From: Pegoplata infirma
Taxonomy: Eukaryota > Arthropoda > Insecta > Diptera > Anthomyiidae
Direction: 5' to 3'
NCBI GenBank assembly: GCA_963921195.1
Contig: OY992540.1
Coordinates: forward strand, 174,997,896 to 175,061,895
Length of the DNA stretch: 64,000 nt
Of this stretch, positions 1-10,378 are shown piece by piece. The notes under the pieces are model-generated. The model was given only the letters and a program-made list of their open reading frames with translations. It did not search any database and was not told the origin of the DNA. The translations under genes and the position numbers were made by a program. How positions within the stretch are numbered: position 1 is the stretch's first letter; each line of letters begins with the position of its first letter.

Positions 1-111
1 TTGGACTCAGTACGTCAAAAACATTTAGTAAAATGAACTATGGTACCAGGGTCCCAAAGAAAAATTTTTTTTTCTAAGGGAAATATACCGCTTTTTCTTA
101 CCTGTCACTAT

Positions 112-1699
112 CCCAATTAGAAATTTTGTCTTAAAGACAATGTCAGTAATGATTCATCAGGTAGAAGTCAGCAAGTGAATACATTTTACTATAGACAACT
201 TAATGACATGTCATAAATTTTGTCGGAGCTCCCCAAGTTCTATAAATTTAATGACTTGTCATATAAGTTGTCTTATCAATTTAGAAAAATCATGTCTTTA
301 ATGCCGATGTAAAGTCGATGTAATTTTATTTAATCATTTAAAACTCTTTTATTTTTCTTTATAATTAAAAAAATAAAATTGAATTGGTCTTAAAACATTA
401 AAAAAAATAAAAAAAAATCCGCGACCGGGGATTGAACCACGCCAAAAATCTACAACACGTAAGCTGTCGAACCTGCTAGACAACTAGGCCAACCACAACT
501 TAAAATTGTTTGTAATAAAATATATTTTGAAATCATAACTAAATTGAATAATATTTTCAAATTTGTCAAAAACAAAATAAATTGAATATATCGTCACCTT
601 AAAGCCGCATTCACAATGTTGGAGTACTCCAATCTGTGAAAATTTTATATCTTTCCCTTTTGCACTTTCATATTTTTGAATTTAACTATCCTTTTTCAAT
701 CCACTCCAGAGTCAAACATGTTCTACTCTGGAGATTCCAATCTGAGTTAACAGAGCTATGTTAACCGTTAACAGAGAAAAAATACACCTCTGAAATTGGC
801 AATTCTAATAATGTCATTAAGAAAAAAAATAAAAAACAAAACAAATATGTAGAATTTTACTGATATATAGAAAAAAAATATTCAAAAAGTTTAAATTTAA
901 AATAGTAAATAAGATACACAAATTTTAATGGCAAAATTTTGTGAAATTGTGAGACAGGTAAGTCAAATGACATATACAACGTGACAGAACTCCAATCTGC
1001 ATTTTGCACGGTTAACATTTCAATCTGTGCCATGGATTGGATTGACTCTGACATTGTGAACGTAGCTTAATTGTAAAGGGCTCCTGCAATATTTTTTTGT
1101 AAATGATTCTTTTTGTTGTGTATAAATAATATTAAAAACAACTAAGATACGCTTAAATAACTCTAACAAAATCTTTTTAAATAGGATGAAGCTAAATTCC
1201 AATTAATATTTAAAAAAATGTTATATTTGAGGAAGAAAAATTTATATTGTAGCATTTTTCAATTCAGGTGACGAAATATATATAACAGGACAATTCAAAT
1301 AATAAATTTATTTAAATTTGTTTTTAAACAATCACATACATTACCAGTGGACAGAAGGTTCTGAGTTCGCGGACCAAGTGAGGCAGATTAGAATATTAAG
1401 TTTTAAAAAAGTAAATTTAAGAAATGGACAGATAAAATTAGTAAGTAGTGTAAATTAAAAGACGTGATTAATAAATTTTAAATTTTTGAACGATCTCAGA
1501 CGTACTATGTACATGTCATAATGTATTCAGCACTATTGACTACCTGCATACTTGTCGGCGAGGAATTTTGACAAAATACTTGAAAAAGTCAGGGGGTGTC
1601 ATGAAGTTTTTTGTATGGGCAGAGATTTTTCAGTCAGCAGGTACACTGACATTGTCATAAGGAAGTCTTTGAGATGTCTTAACGACATTTCTAATTGGG
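112..1699 (+). mobile_element. TIR DNA transposon, copy 1 (CCCAATTAG ends)
   Basis: The element begins CCCAATTAGAAATTTTGTC and ends ATTTCTAATTGGG, so its ends are inverted. It is flanked by a 2-bp AT duplication (AT before 112 and AT after 1699). The same sequence occurs in reverse orientation at 5363-6796, so the two copies form inverted arms about 3.7 kb apart. It has no long reading frame and is probably non-autonomous. It carries a tRNA-like segment at 419-497. A 2-bp target duplication that is AT here and TT in the other copy does not fit a strict TA mariner. The superfamily is unknown. Confidence 0.8.
419..497 (-). repeat. tRNA-like segment with Pol III A and B boxes
   Basis: On the minus strand the segment reads TGGCCTAGTTG (A-box-like) and, about 45 bases on, GGTTCAATCCCC (B-box-like). 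It has a T-arm-like stem, and a 3' acceptor-like half that could pair with the 5' half mainly through G-U pairs. The D arm and anticodon arm do not fold well. This is more likely a tRNA pseudogene or tRNA-derived SINE head carried by the transposon than a working tRNA. The same segment is in copy 2 at 6074-6156. Confidence 0.55.
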
Positions 1700-2203
1700 A
1701 TATGTTTCCTTTAATATTAAAAATTCAAATGAAGTCTCCATCCTGAAAATTTAAACTTAAGTAGTAAAGGTGATCCCTAATAACATATATTGTTTTCAAA
1801 ATTTTAAAAATATCGTTTTTGGAGATATAGCTCTCCAAAAAGTACGGTTAAAACAATGACCTTTGACATTTTTGAGAAGAAAATCTTTGTGAATGCCATT
1901 TTAAAGGCTGTCTCATTACCTATTATTCGAAATCTGAACGAGACCTGCATCGTTATTTTTTTTTGAGATATCTATATTTATGTTGGAACACTTTTGCCAA
2001 AAATATACGATTTTCCCAAATTTCAAGACCCCATATCTCGGAAAGAAAAACTACCAGAAGTCCAACATTCTAGCAGTATATATTTTTTTGTAAGGGCCCA
2101 ACTATATTCCAAGTTTCCTCAAATTCAAATGGGGTAAGGTCAAAATTGTTATTTTTTTCGGTTGAATTGAGCTGTTTTAACTATTATGTAAATTGTGTGA
2201 CAA
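1700..2203. other. Unassigned AT-rich sequence
   Basis: About 500 bases between the first DNA transposon and the start of the LINE remnant. I see no reading frame, tandem repeat or clear inverted repeat. It could be 5' sequence of the LINE or older repeat, but nothing in it decides this. Confidence 0.4.
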
Positions 2204-3064
2204 AATTTTGGCAAACGGAGTATTTCCTTAAGACTGGAAGACAGCAATTTTGTCAGCAATTCCTAAACCTGTTAAGGATCCTGGTCGCTTAGAGGGTTAC
2301 CGTCCAATACCATTGTTACCAGTTCTTTTCAAAATTTTGTTATTAGGTAATTATATTTCAAAGATACAACATACTTTCATACCTTAACATGGTGTTCATA
2401 GTATATGTCACCAAATAGAGGAGGTTTTACATAATAACCTTAGAAGACGCACTCATAGTTTGGTCATATCTGAAGACATAGAAAAAGCATTCGACAAGGT
2501 GGTATAAACATATATATTATTGGAAGTGAATGAGTGGGGTATTCCCAAGGGCATTATGAGGCTTATCAGATCGTTTCTTTCTAATCGCAAGGTTACTGTC
2601 AGAGTGGATGGTTATTTTTCAATGACTTATGGTATAGACAATGGTATTCCACAAGGGTCACCATTGTCAGTGGTTTTGTACACAATTTATGCAAACTCCT
2701 TGGCAAAGGCTATTGAAAATATTCCTGGTATAGACTACGTTACAGGACACCCCTCCAAACACCATAAATATCTTGACCGATGTATCGATACAAACACATG
2801 GAGTAAGAGCTGGTTTTACAAACGTGGAGCTAAACCAGAACTTTTCATTTAATCTTCCTTTGGACTCGAGCATATTTCAAGCTGAACTAGTTGCAATAAC
2901 TAAGGCTGTGGAACATATCGAGGAAACCAGGGGAGCAACCATACATTTTTACGTAGATAGCCAGGCCGCTTTAAAAGCACTTCAAGGTTATTATATTAAA
3001 TCCAAAATAGTTTCACAATGTTACGAGAACTTGCAGACGTCAACACAACCAGATTAGTTTATTA
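2204..3064 (+). pseudogene. LINE remnant: reverse transcriptase and RNase H part 1
   Basis: Frame pieces read SAIPKPVKDPGRLEGYRPI (start of RT), ISEDIEKAFDKVV (motif A) and IDNGIPQGSPLSVVLYTIY (motif B). The frame then passes to an RNase H domain, with SSIFQAELVAI and the DSQAALKAL motif near 2950-2980. The RT motif C region is deleted or unreadable, so RT and RNase H are joined by a deletion. Stops and frame changes make this a dead copy. An RNase H after the RT points to an I/R1/LOA-type LINE rather than the RNase H-free Jockey type at 46-51 kb. The reading is cut at 3064 by a TA-flanked insertion and resumes at 3801. Confidence 0.85.
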
Positions 3065-3800
3065 CACCCAAAAAATTTCCCAGTTACTGGCTACTAAAAT
3101 TTTAACTGAACCCCAGTTAAAATACACCTAACTGAGGCTCAGTTATTCAAATAAGTTAATAGTAACTTATTTTTTAAAAAAATACAAATTCAATTATTGC
3201 GACAGGTAATGGTAACTATTTTCCCAGTTACTTTGAAAAATAATTTCTTCTTAGTTGAAAATGACGAACTTGATATAGGGGTTGGTTGTGTAGAACCGAA
3301 ATTTTATTCTAAATCATTTCTTTTTTGCAATGAAGAATCCAAATTATAATTTTTTTAATTTTATTCACACATTTTAAAACAATACCAAGTTTATAATTTT
3401 TAACTCCATTTTTTTAATATCTACGTTTTAAGTTAAATATTTACAGCATCAGCATCTGTAACTGAATCAATTCTGCTTTTGGTCAGATTTCCTCGTCCGC
3501 CACCTTTAAACAAATAAAATTAAATCTCTTGTTATAATTTTTAATTTAACAAATATCTTTTAATCATTCTTACCATGGACCAAATGCACGATTTCATTTT
3601 TACCGACACAATATTTTTTTTATTTAAAATTATTTTGTTTACTTTTTGACAATTTACAAAGAATTTTAAACACAGGGTAACTAAAAAACTGTTATTGTTA
3701 ACCGAAATCATAGTTACTGGTGGCTAAGGCAGTTATTTTAAACAAATAAAGTATTAACTGAAAATTTTCGTAACTGGCTAACTGGGGAATTTTTTCGGTG
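3065..3800 (-). mobile_element. TA-flanked TIR element (CACCCAAAAAATT ends) inserted in the LINE
   Basis: Left end CACCCAAAAAATTTCCCAGT and right end AATTTTTTCGGTG are inverted. TA lies on both sides (3063-3064 and 3801-3802). It interrupts the RNase H frame of the LINE, so it is younger than the LINE. On the minus strand is a small gene-like piece. An exon reading VHLV ends at a GT donor at 3574/3573; a 70-base intron follows; the next exon (3503-3433) reads GGGRGNLTKSRIDSVTDADA and then stops two codons later. This is probably the end of a decayed transposase. TIR and TSD resemble those at 16939-17648 and 4276-5201. Confidence 0.8.
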
Positions 3801-4110
3801 TATGAGTACCAGGACACAACGGAATACAGGGAAATGAAAGAGCAGACGAACTCGCGAAACTTGGAGCTGATGGTGTAGGTATCACGGTGCTAGTTTTACC
3901 ACCGCTTCAATCAAAGACAAAATTCCATAAATGTTGCAAAAGCGAACAGAAATTGGAGAGAAATAACAACATGCAAAATCAGCAGAACTTTATGGCCAAA
4001 TTATGACCAAGGGAATACTAAATACCTTTTATCACTTACGAGAAGGGAATGTCGAGCTGTGACGGGAATAATAACTGGTCACTGTCTCATCGGCATTCAT
4101 GCTAAGAACA
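3801..4110 (+). pseudogene. LINE remnant: RNase H part 2 and C-terminal region
   Basis: The sequence resumes with VPGHNGIQGNERADELAKLG, the last RNase H motif of LINE ORF2. Near 4030-4108 it continues with LLSLTRRECRAVTGIITGHC and the tail LIGIHAKN. This is the conserved region that leads to the C-terminal zinc-binding domain. The frame is shifted by two bases relative to the part before the insertion at 3065-3800. The match breaks off at about 4110 and resumes at about 5262, so a further insertion or rearrangement lies between. Confidence 0.8.
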
Positions 4111-4275
4111 TTTGACCAGTGGTCGGCATCCATTGCACATTGGATCCCGAACACATTCGGCTATTCACATGTATTCAACACGAATGTCAACAAAACTTAC
4201 AGCACAGAGCATAAAAAAGACAATAATTTCATTCAGTAGTAAGCTAACTTTCTTCAAAGCAGGGTGATATTGCTT

Positions 4276-5201
4276 CACTGAAAAAAATAACCTTCCTGAT
4301 ACTAATGAAACGGATTCATTATTTTGTTTTTATTACACAAATGAAGGAATTCATCAGCTGATTGAAATTTCATGCATGTTATGAACAAATTTTATGAAAC
4401 TTGTTTCATTAGATTTCATAATTTCATTAAAAAATATCATAAGATTTTTTAGAACCAAATACAACTCTGCGTTGCAAATAAGAGAGAGAAATCAGAACAA
4501 AAACATACGACGTTTTATTACACCACGCGTGTTAAATTTAATTGTAATTTTTACATGTGTGTTAACTTTTTTCTAATAAAATAAAATTATTTTATATATT
4601 TTTTTTATTTGTTATTGAAACTTGTGTGTGTGTTATGCTGGTTAAATCTAATTGAAATTACAAGTGAGTGTTTCTTTTAACTGTTTCTTATAAAACAAAA
4701 TATAATTTGCAACAGAACAATAGTTTTTTAAATCATTAACATTTTGTGCTGAAATGTAGGGTAATTTGAATTGTTCCATTGCTACGTTTTGGCAGTATGT
4801 GTTTTTAAAGTCATCGCGTTTTTGTCTTTTATAGTTTACCTTATAGGCACTGTCATTTAATGGTAATAAAATCAAAGATAGAAACGAGGTGATTATATAA
4901 ACACGTGCAGTCCAAACGTAGCTTATGACAACTTTTCGTTAAATTAAGATGTTAGTCTTAAAACCGAAGAATTCATTCATAAATTTAATGACAAAACTTC
5001 ATAAGTTTCCAGAACACACTCTAAAAATATTTTCATTAATTCTATGAAAATGTTCATTGATTCTATGACACCAGTTTTCATTAATACTATGACACCAGTT
5101 TCATTGATCAAATGAAACCCGACTTCGGTTGAATTTTTGAGTCATTTTTCATTAAGCTAATGTCAATTTTCATTACCGTCACGAAGCTTTTATTTTCAGT
5201 G
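4276..5201 (+). mobile_element. TIR element, copy A (CACTGAAAAAAATA family)
   Basis: Starts CACTGAAAAAAATAACC and ends TTATTTTCAGTG. A second copy lies reversed at 52422-53785, and the two align through the interior. Both copies keep two similar short reading frames. One is on the plus strand here at 4394-4576 (core NIRRFITPRV). The other is on the minus strand at 4648-4875 (core NVAMEQFKLPYISAQN). Retention in both copies suggests remnants of one encoded protein. The flanks show only TT on each side, so the target duplication is not clean here. Copy B has TA. Confidence 0.8.
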
Positions 5202-5261
5202 TTTGTTTAATAAATACAGAAACACATGCTTATATATGTATATTAATACACCAATACATTC

Positions 5262-5362
5262 ATATGCCTCTTTCTGCCGATCACTGCATTAGACTCATCT
5301 CAGACGCCAGTTGTAAAAGATGCGCCTCGCCAGGAGGGGATGAAACGATAGAACACTTACTT
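5262..5362 (+). pseudogene. LINE remnant: C-terminal zinc-binding region
   Basis: The frame reads ADHCIRLISDASCKRC, then GGDETIEHLL, the cysteine-rich C-terminal motif of RNase H-type LINE ORF2. It stops at the border of the DNA transposon at 5363. Beyond that element, at 6797-6816, the next residues CHCPA follow in frame. This fixes the insertion point and shows the same LINE on both sides. Confidence 0.8.
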
Positions 5363-6073
5363 CCCAATTAGAAATGTCGTTAAGACATCCCAAAGACTTC
5401 CTTATGACAATGTCAGTGTACCTGCTAACTGAAAAATCTCTGACCATACAAAAAACCTCAAAATTCCTCGCCGACAAGTATGCAGGTAGTCAATAGTGCT
5501 GACTACATTATGACATGTACATAGTACGTCTGAGATCGTTCAAAAATTTAAAATTTATTAATCACGTCTTTTAATTTACACTACTTACTAATTTTATCTG
5601 TCCATTTCTTAAATTTACTTTTTTAAAACTTACTATTTTAATCTGCCTCACTTGGTCCGCGAACTCAGAACCTTCTGTTCACTGTAGCACCTAACCCCAA
5701 ATTTTGATAATATATGTGATTGTTTAAAAACAAATTTAAATAAATTTATTATTTGAATTGTCCTGTTATATATATTTCGTCACCTGAATTGAAAAATGCT
5801 ACAATATAAATTTTTCTTCCTCAAATATAAAATTTTTTTAAATATTAATTGGAATTTGGCTTCATCCTATTTAAAAAGATTTTGTTAGAGTTATTTAAGC
5901 GTATCTTAGTTGTTTTTAATATTATTTATACACAACAAAAAGAATCATTTACAAAAAAAATATTGCAGGAGCCCTTTACAATTAAGGTGACGATATATTC
6001 AATTTATTTTGTTTTTGACAAATTTGAAAATATTATGATTTCAAAATATATTTTATTACAAACAATTTTAAGT

Positions 6074-6156
6074 TGTGGTTGGCCTAGTTGTTTAGCAAGA
6101 TCGACAGTTTACGTGTTGTAGATTTTTGGCCGTGGTTCAATCCCCGGTCGCGGATT
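6074..6156 (+). repeat. tRNA-like segment, copy 2
   Basis: Same segment as 419-497 in opposite orientation. TGGCCTAGTTG is A-box-like and GGTTCAATCCCC is B-box-like. The T stem has four of five pairs and the acceptor-like arms can pair with several G-U pairs. Differences from copy 1 lie mainly in the D-arm and anticodon region. It is unlikely to be a functional tRNA; a Pol III promoter carried by the transposon is possible. Confidence 0.55.
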
Positions 6157-6234
6157 TTTGTTTTTATTTTTTTAATGTTTTAAGACCAATTCAATTTTAT
6201 TTTTTTAATTATAAAGAAAAATAAAAGAGTTTAA

Positions 6235-6522
6235 GGCCGCTGTTCCAAAAAAAGTAATTCACATAAAAAATGTGAAAATGAAAATTTCCGATTTTTTTGG
6301 TGTTCTAGATTTTACATCCGAATTTCTTTTTCGTTTTGTTTCACATAAATAAAATTTGGTGAAAGTAAAACGAATGCACTTTTTTCCTTATAATTTTTTA
6401 AGTTTTAATTATTCGATTTCAACTTCGAATGAAAACGTGATCAACAAAACACTAAACTTGATTTCATGTGATTCGGAAATTTTCATGTGAATTGAAAAGT
6501 TGTGAAAGACAGAACAGGGGCC
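6235..6522. mobile_element. TTAA-flanked MITE (GGCCGCTGTTC ends)
   Basis: Ends GGCCGCTGTTC and GAACAGGGGCC are inverted with one mismatch. TTAA lies on both sides (6231-6234 and 6523-6526), as for piggyBac-type insertion. The related transposon copy at 112-1699 lacks this block. A decayed relative, itself split by another repeat, lies at about 38825-38900 and 39590-39690. Confidence 0.8.
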
Positions 6523-6816
6523 TTAAAGGATTAAATAAAATTACATCGACTTTACATCGGAAACATTTTTTAGTGATGGGTCGGATTTGCTATATAATTG
6601 TCAGCATTAAAGACATGATTTTTCTAAATTGATAAGACAACTTATATGACAAGTCATTAAATTTATAGAACTTGGGGAGCTCTGACAAAAATTATGACAT
6701 GTCATTAAGTTGTCTTTAGTAAAATGTATTCACTAGCTGACTTCTACCTGATGAATCATTACTGACATTGTCTTTAAGACAAAATTTCTAATTGGGTTTG
6801 TCACTGTCCAGCGGTG

Positions 6817-7200
6817 GCAAGGAGTCGCCGCACTGTGGCTGCAAAATTTTTTTCACTGGACAAAAGCACCTCTGCGAAAGTCCCCATTCCCCTTTGGGGA
6901 ATGGGGACTTTCGCAGAGGTGCACTTCGGTGCGGAACGCTCTCTGTCTGCTATTCACTTGGGAATAGCAAGAAGCAATTCCTCTGTATGAATTTTCCAAG
7001 CAGCTCACTACTTCCGGTCTTAGACCAAGTATTCCCTGGTAATGCCATTCAGACAACCGTCTGGTGGCAGCTAGAGTGAGAAGGCTAAACCTGCCTAGAG
7101 GTAGTTGGCAGCCCCAACACTAGGATCGGGATGCAGTGGTCTAATCAGCCCTCATTCCTAAATCAAAATGATTACAGAAACGTCAATGAATTTGACGCCC
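6817..7200 (+). other. Probable 5' leader fragment of an RTE-type LINE
   Basis: After the LINE C-terminal codons the sequence becomes GC-richer than its surroundings. Around 7105-7160 it reads GGCAGCCCCAACACTAGGAT followed by a TGCAGTGGT motif. This parallels GGCAGCCCCACTATCAGGAT just upstream of the RTE start codon at 13719. An ATG follows in both, but no matching protein continues here. I infer a 5' leader fragment related to the RTE element. It includes the long hairpin at 6866-6922. Confidence 0.45.
6866..6922. repeat. Perfect 27-bp-arm GC-rich hairpin
   Basis: Left arm 6866-6892 starts GCACCTCTGCGAAAG. Right arm 6896-6922 is its exact reverse complement, and the loop is TTT. The GC content of the arms is about twice that of the surroundings. 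Perfect pairing over 27 bp suggests a recent origin or a conserved structure. No short tandem origin is visible. Confidence 0.9.
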
Positions 7201-7564
7201 TATGTTCACTTTGAACTTTTATTTAAGTATTAATTAAAAATCGATATGTATTTCTATTTCTATTAATATTTAATTAAATAAAGGACATATATATATATAA
7301 AAGCCCAACAATTTTTTGTCACCGATTTTTTAAATTTTTAGGCATTTTGTAGCTAATATATTCAAATTAAGGTAGCCAACAAATTAGATCAAACTATTGC
7401 TTATTGTGGGCGTGGCATGTTGTCGAACTCATTTTTTTTTAATTTCAGAAAAAGTTTATTTTTTTTTTTTATCAACCATAAATGGTAACTACGCGCAAGT
7501 TAACATCGATAATGATTTGCGGTCTTTTTTACAAGGTTGATAGGGTTGTAGTCTTTAGTTGCTG
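7201..7564. other. AT-rich sequence without recognised feature
   Basis: Low-complexity AT-rich DNA with short ATATAT runs near 7290. No reading frame, inverted repeat or similarity to other parts of the window was noticed. Confidence 0.5.
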
Positions 7565-7567
7565 TTA

Positions 7568-7719
7568 AGGTGCATACAGACGACGCAATATTATGTACAA
7601 TATTCAATTATATTGATGGTGTGTGGGTAAGATTGACCATTGTACAATCGTCAATATTACCCACACACCTTCAATATAATTGAATATTGTACATAATATT
7701 GCGTCGTATGTAGGTACCT
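7568..7719. mobile_element. 152-bp hairpin MITE with TTA duplication
   Basis: Two arms of about 70 bp are near-perfect inverted repeats. The left begins AGGTGCATACAGACGACGC and the right ends GCGTCGTATGTAGGTACCT. Target sequence TTA flanks both sides (7565-7567 and 7720-7722), the 3-bp duplication typical of PIF/Harbinger-type elements. It has no coding content. The superfamily is inferred from the TSD only. Confidence 0.75.
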
Positions 7720-7929
7720 TTAGTGGTCACAGCCCTACCGTTTAGTATTAGGGGTGTTCTGATATGTTTATTAAACTACTATATTTATTTTTTTTGATCA
7801 AATTTCAACTTCAGTGGAATAGAACTTTTAGGAAACAAAAGGCAACAAGAAACGTGTACCACCCGAGGAAAGATGAAAGTGTCCTCTTTAATCCTTAATA
7901 TACTTTTGCACCCGTGACGACCCGTGGGT

Positions 7930-8562
7930 AAAACACTTTTTTCATTTTAATGAAAAATGTGTAACGCATCGAAAAATTGGTCTAGGACCCCATAAGGTGT
8001 ATAATATACACTGTATATATTATTAATAGGTGATCCATTCTAAGATATTTAAACGATATTCGTCCGTCTGTGGAAGACACGATAAAAGAGCTAGACTCCT
8101 GAAGTTTGGTACGAATATGTCCTATAGTGTTGGTCTGATAAGGTTCGGAAATTGGGATATTCAGACCAGGGGGAAAAAAGTTCCCCCTAAACTTACTTAT
8201 CCAACCATTGAAAATAACGTAACTTTTAACTGGTTTTTTTGCTTTGGCTAACCAAATGAAACATTTTTATGTCAGAAGAAGTTCAAAGTCCAGCAGTTGG
8301 ATCCATAGAACTAAAAAATGTCGTTTGTTTTGGTCCACTCCTATTTGTGGGCGTGGACAAAAAAATTTTAAATACAATTTTATAACTAGGGTGCAAAAAG
8401 CATAATAAATAAATTAAACTAAACATTTATTGCGAAGAAAAGGTACCCTCCGCTGAGACCCCTCCCTCACCCACCCACAAAAAAACCCGCATGTTATTTT
8501 TTTATTTTTTAACGTGTTAGTGGGTATATATGATTCGGCACAGCCGAATTTATAACTGTCAC
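7930..8562 (+). mobile_element. Helentron/DINE-like dispersed repeat (degraded)
   Basis: Blocks shared with many sites in the window are present in order: ACGCATCGAAA and ACCCCATAAGGT near 7955-8000; GATCCATTCTAAG; CCGTCTGTGGAAGACACGA; ACCAGGGGGAAAAAAGTTCC; TGTGGGCGTGG. Near the 3' end is the hairpin TTCGGCACAGCCGAA (8534-8548). The best-preserved member is 38901-39581. The left end is eroded and its exact border is unclear. Confidence 0.7.
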
Positions 8563-8635
8563 TATATAGAAGTGCACTAAACAAAGTAATAAAGAAAACA
8601 CAAAAAAATAATTGATGTGTACACTGACAGCCATA

Positions 8636-8758
8636 CCAAAGAAAAATAAAATAAATTTAAATCGACCTTAAATTTTATTTCCATACATTTTTTTTTAAAA
8701 TCGACTTCAAAAAATGTATGGGAAGCCTGAAATTTAAAATTGACTTTGTTTTCTTTGG
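8636..8758. mobile_element. Short TA-flanked hairpin MITE, copy 1
   Basis: Ends CCAAAGAAAA and TTTTCTTTGG are inverted and TA flanks both sides. The arms continue to pair through the interior (AAATTTAAAATTGAC against its complement). A relative with CCACAAGAAAA ends lies at 11527-11678. Confidence 0.7.
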
Positions 8759-8818
8759 TACGGGCCTGGGTTTTTTATTACCTCTTTTCTATATATTGTT
8801 TTATTTTAAGGGAAGTTT

Positions 8819-8983
8819 ACACGTTAACTACCCTTGACCACCCTTATCTACTATTTCCCAGTTTTAGTGATACGATTTGCCGGGTTTAAATAATTTTGTA
8901 TGAAAAATTATTTGAATTTGGCAATTGTTATCCCCCAATACTCGGAAATAGTAGATAAGGGTGGTCAAGGATAGTTAACGTGT
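8819..8983. mobile_element. 165-bp hairpin MITE
   Basis: Left arm ACACGTTAACTACCCTTGAC continues to about 8859. Right arm 8944-8983 is its near-exact inverse and ends AGTTAACGTGT. About 85 bases separate the arms. No clear target duplication was found. Confidence 0.75.
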
Positions 8984-9003
8984 GATTTTGATTTTCTCTG
9001 ATT

Positions 9004-10378
9004 TTATAGAACTTTACCCGGAATGTTGTGGAACACACCTAGTATTTTAGCACTTGTTTTAAAAAAATATCTCTTCGACATTCGCTCTTCCACTGCGAAA
9101 ACTTTTCAGCATTTCATACCTTGCGGGTATTTTCCTTCGTGCTGGAAAGTAGCCAATCTCCAACCAATCCCGAAAAAAGGCGACGTCTCGAACCCTAAAC
9201 TTATCGCCCGATAGCCATTTGCTCTGCGATCTCTTAGGGTATGGATAGTATGGTGAACTTCCATCTTGTCAATTATTTGGAGTTCAATGGTCTGCTAAAT
9301 TTTCGTAGGGGCCATTCAACTGGAGACTTAATGGCGTTTATTTCGGAACAATGAAGTAAATCCATTTATCATCTTGGCGAAAGTAAGGTTGTTGCTTTGG
9401 ATAAGGCTTTCGATCGTGTTTGGCACCGTGCACTCATCTCGAAGGTACGGACATTTGGCGTAGGTGACTTTCGCTCGTTTTATCACGAGCTTTCTCGGTA
9501 ATCGTACCATTCGTGTTGTCGTAGATGGGTTTTACTTAAGGGAATTTTTACTGAACGCTGGAGTACCCCATGGCACTGTTATTTCTCCCTCTCTTTTTCT
9601 AATGTTTATTAACGATCTATTTTGGCTTACCATTTACCCAATTAATTCTTTTGCGGATGATATCAACATTTGCACCCTTACTGCTTTGACAATAGACCAA
9701 GCCAATCAGAGGTTAGAGTCATGAGGAGACATATGGATAGCACTTTTAACCTTGACCTATTGGGAATGTCTCGAGAATAGGGTAGATTTTAATAAACGTA
9801 AGACCTAATGCGCTGTCTTGGCTTTCAAACGTCTTCAGGGTCCGGAACCTAATTTGTCCGTTGGTGGTGTAATCATTGGGAAATGTGAATCTCTTGATGT
9901 TTTGGGTATAAATATACAGTGTGACGTCCGTTGGAACAAACACATATTTGAAGTATCAAAATAAGAAATCAAGTGCTTGGGCTTTTTGTAACGCTGCAGA
10001 ACCTTCTTCACTCCATCTGATCTGCTGAACAGTTTATATACCTATATTCGTCCTAAAATGGAATACAATCCTCATACATGCGCGGGTGCTTCAATATCAT
10101 CATTAGAGTTACTTGACTACGTACAAAGGAGGGCGTTGATGATAATAGGGTCTGATAGTATATCCGATTCCATTAATTCCTTAAAGCATCGTCGTAACGC
10201 GGGTTGTGTGACCTTGTTCTATCGTTATTTCAACGGAAAGTGCTCTGCTGAAATAAGTAGTCTCATCCCGGCGGTACGTGTGTTTGGTCGTAATACGTGT
10301 CTGTCCTGCAGAGCTCATCCACTTGTTGTTGATTAGAGAGAATTCCTTCTTTGGTGGAACTATACGTATTTGGAACAG
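9004..10378 (+). pseudogene. LINE remnant (RT domain to C-terminal region)
   Basis: Frame pieces run in order. YFPSCWKVANLQPIPKKGD at 9130-9185 is the RT start. ALDKAFDRVWH-type motif A lies near 9395-9425. NAGVPHGTVISPSLFLMFIN at 9555-9615 is motif B, and SFADDINICTL near 9650 is motif C with its FADD core. The C-terminal block 10058-10336 contains RRALMIIGSDSISDSI and LKHRRNAGCVTLFYRYFNG. There are multiple stops and frame changes. It is cut at 10379 by an element with CCCAGCAAAA ends. No RNase H is seen. The motifs resemble Jockey-group ORF2; the exact clade is unassigned. Confidence 0.85.

Larger units (their letters stand above)
5363..6796 (-). mobile_element. TIR DNA transposon, copy 2 (CCCAATTAG ends)
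   Basis: A reverse-oriented copy of 112-1699. It begins CCCAATTAGAAATGTCG and ends AAATTTCTAATTGGG. It sits inside the LINE C-terminal codons: EHLL before it and CHCPA after it join in frame if one copy of a 2-bp TT duplication is removed. It carries a tRNA-like segment (6074-6156) and a TTAA-flanked insertion (6235-6522) absent from copy 1. That absence confirms the smaller element as a later insertion. Confidence 0.85.

Noticed and set aside
857..1202. Short minus frames inside transposon copy 1 and their counterpart at 5849-6121
   Set aside because: They correspond to each other only because the two copies are homologous; codons are AT-rich without motifs and the frames differ in length and stops.
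6092..6156. A functional tRNA gene
   Set aside because: The D and anticodon arms do not form, acceptor pairing needs mostly G-U pairs, and the segment is part of a mobile element.
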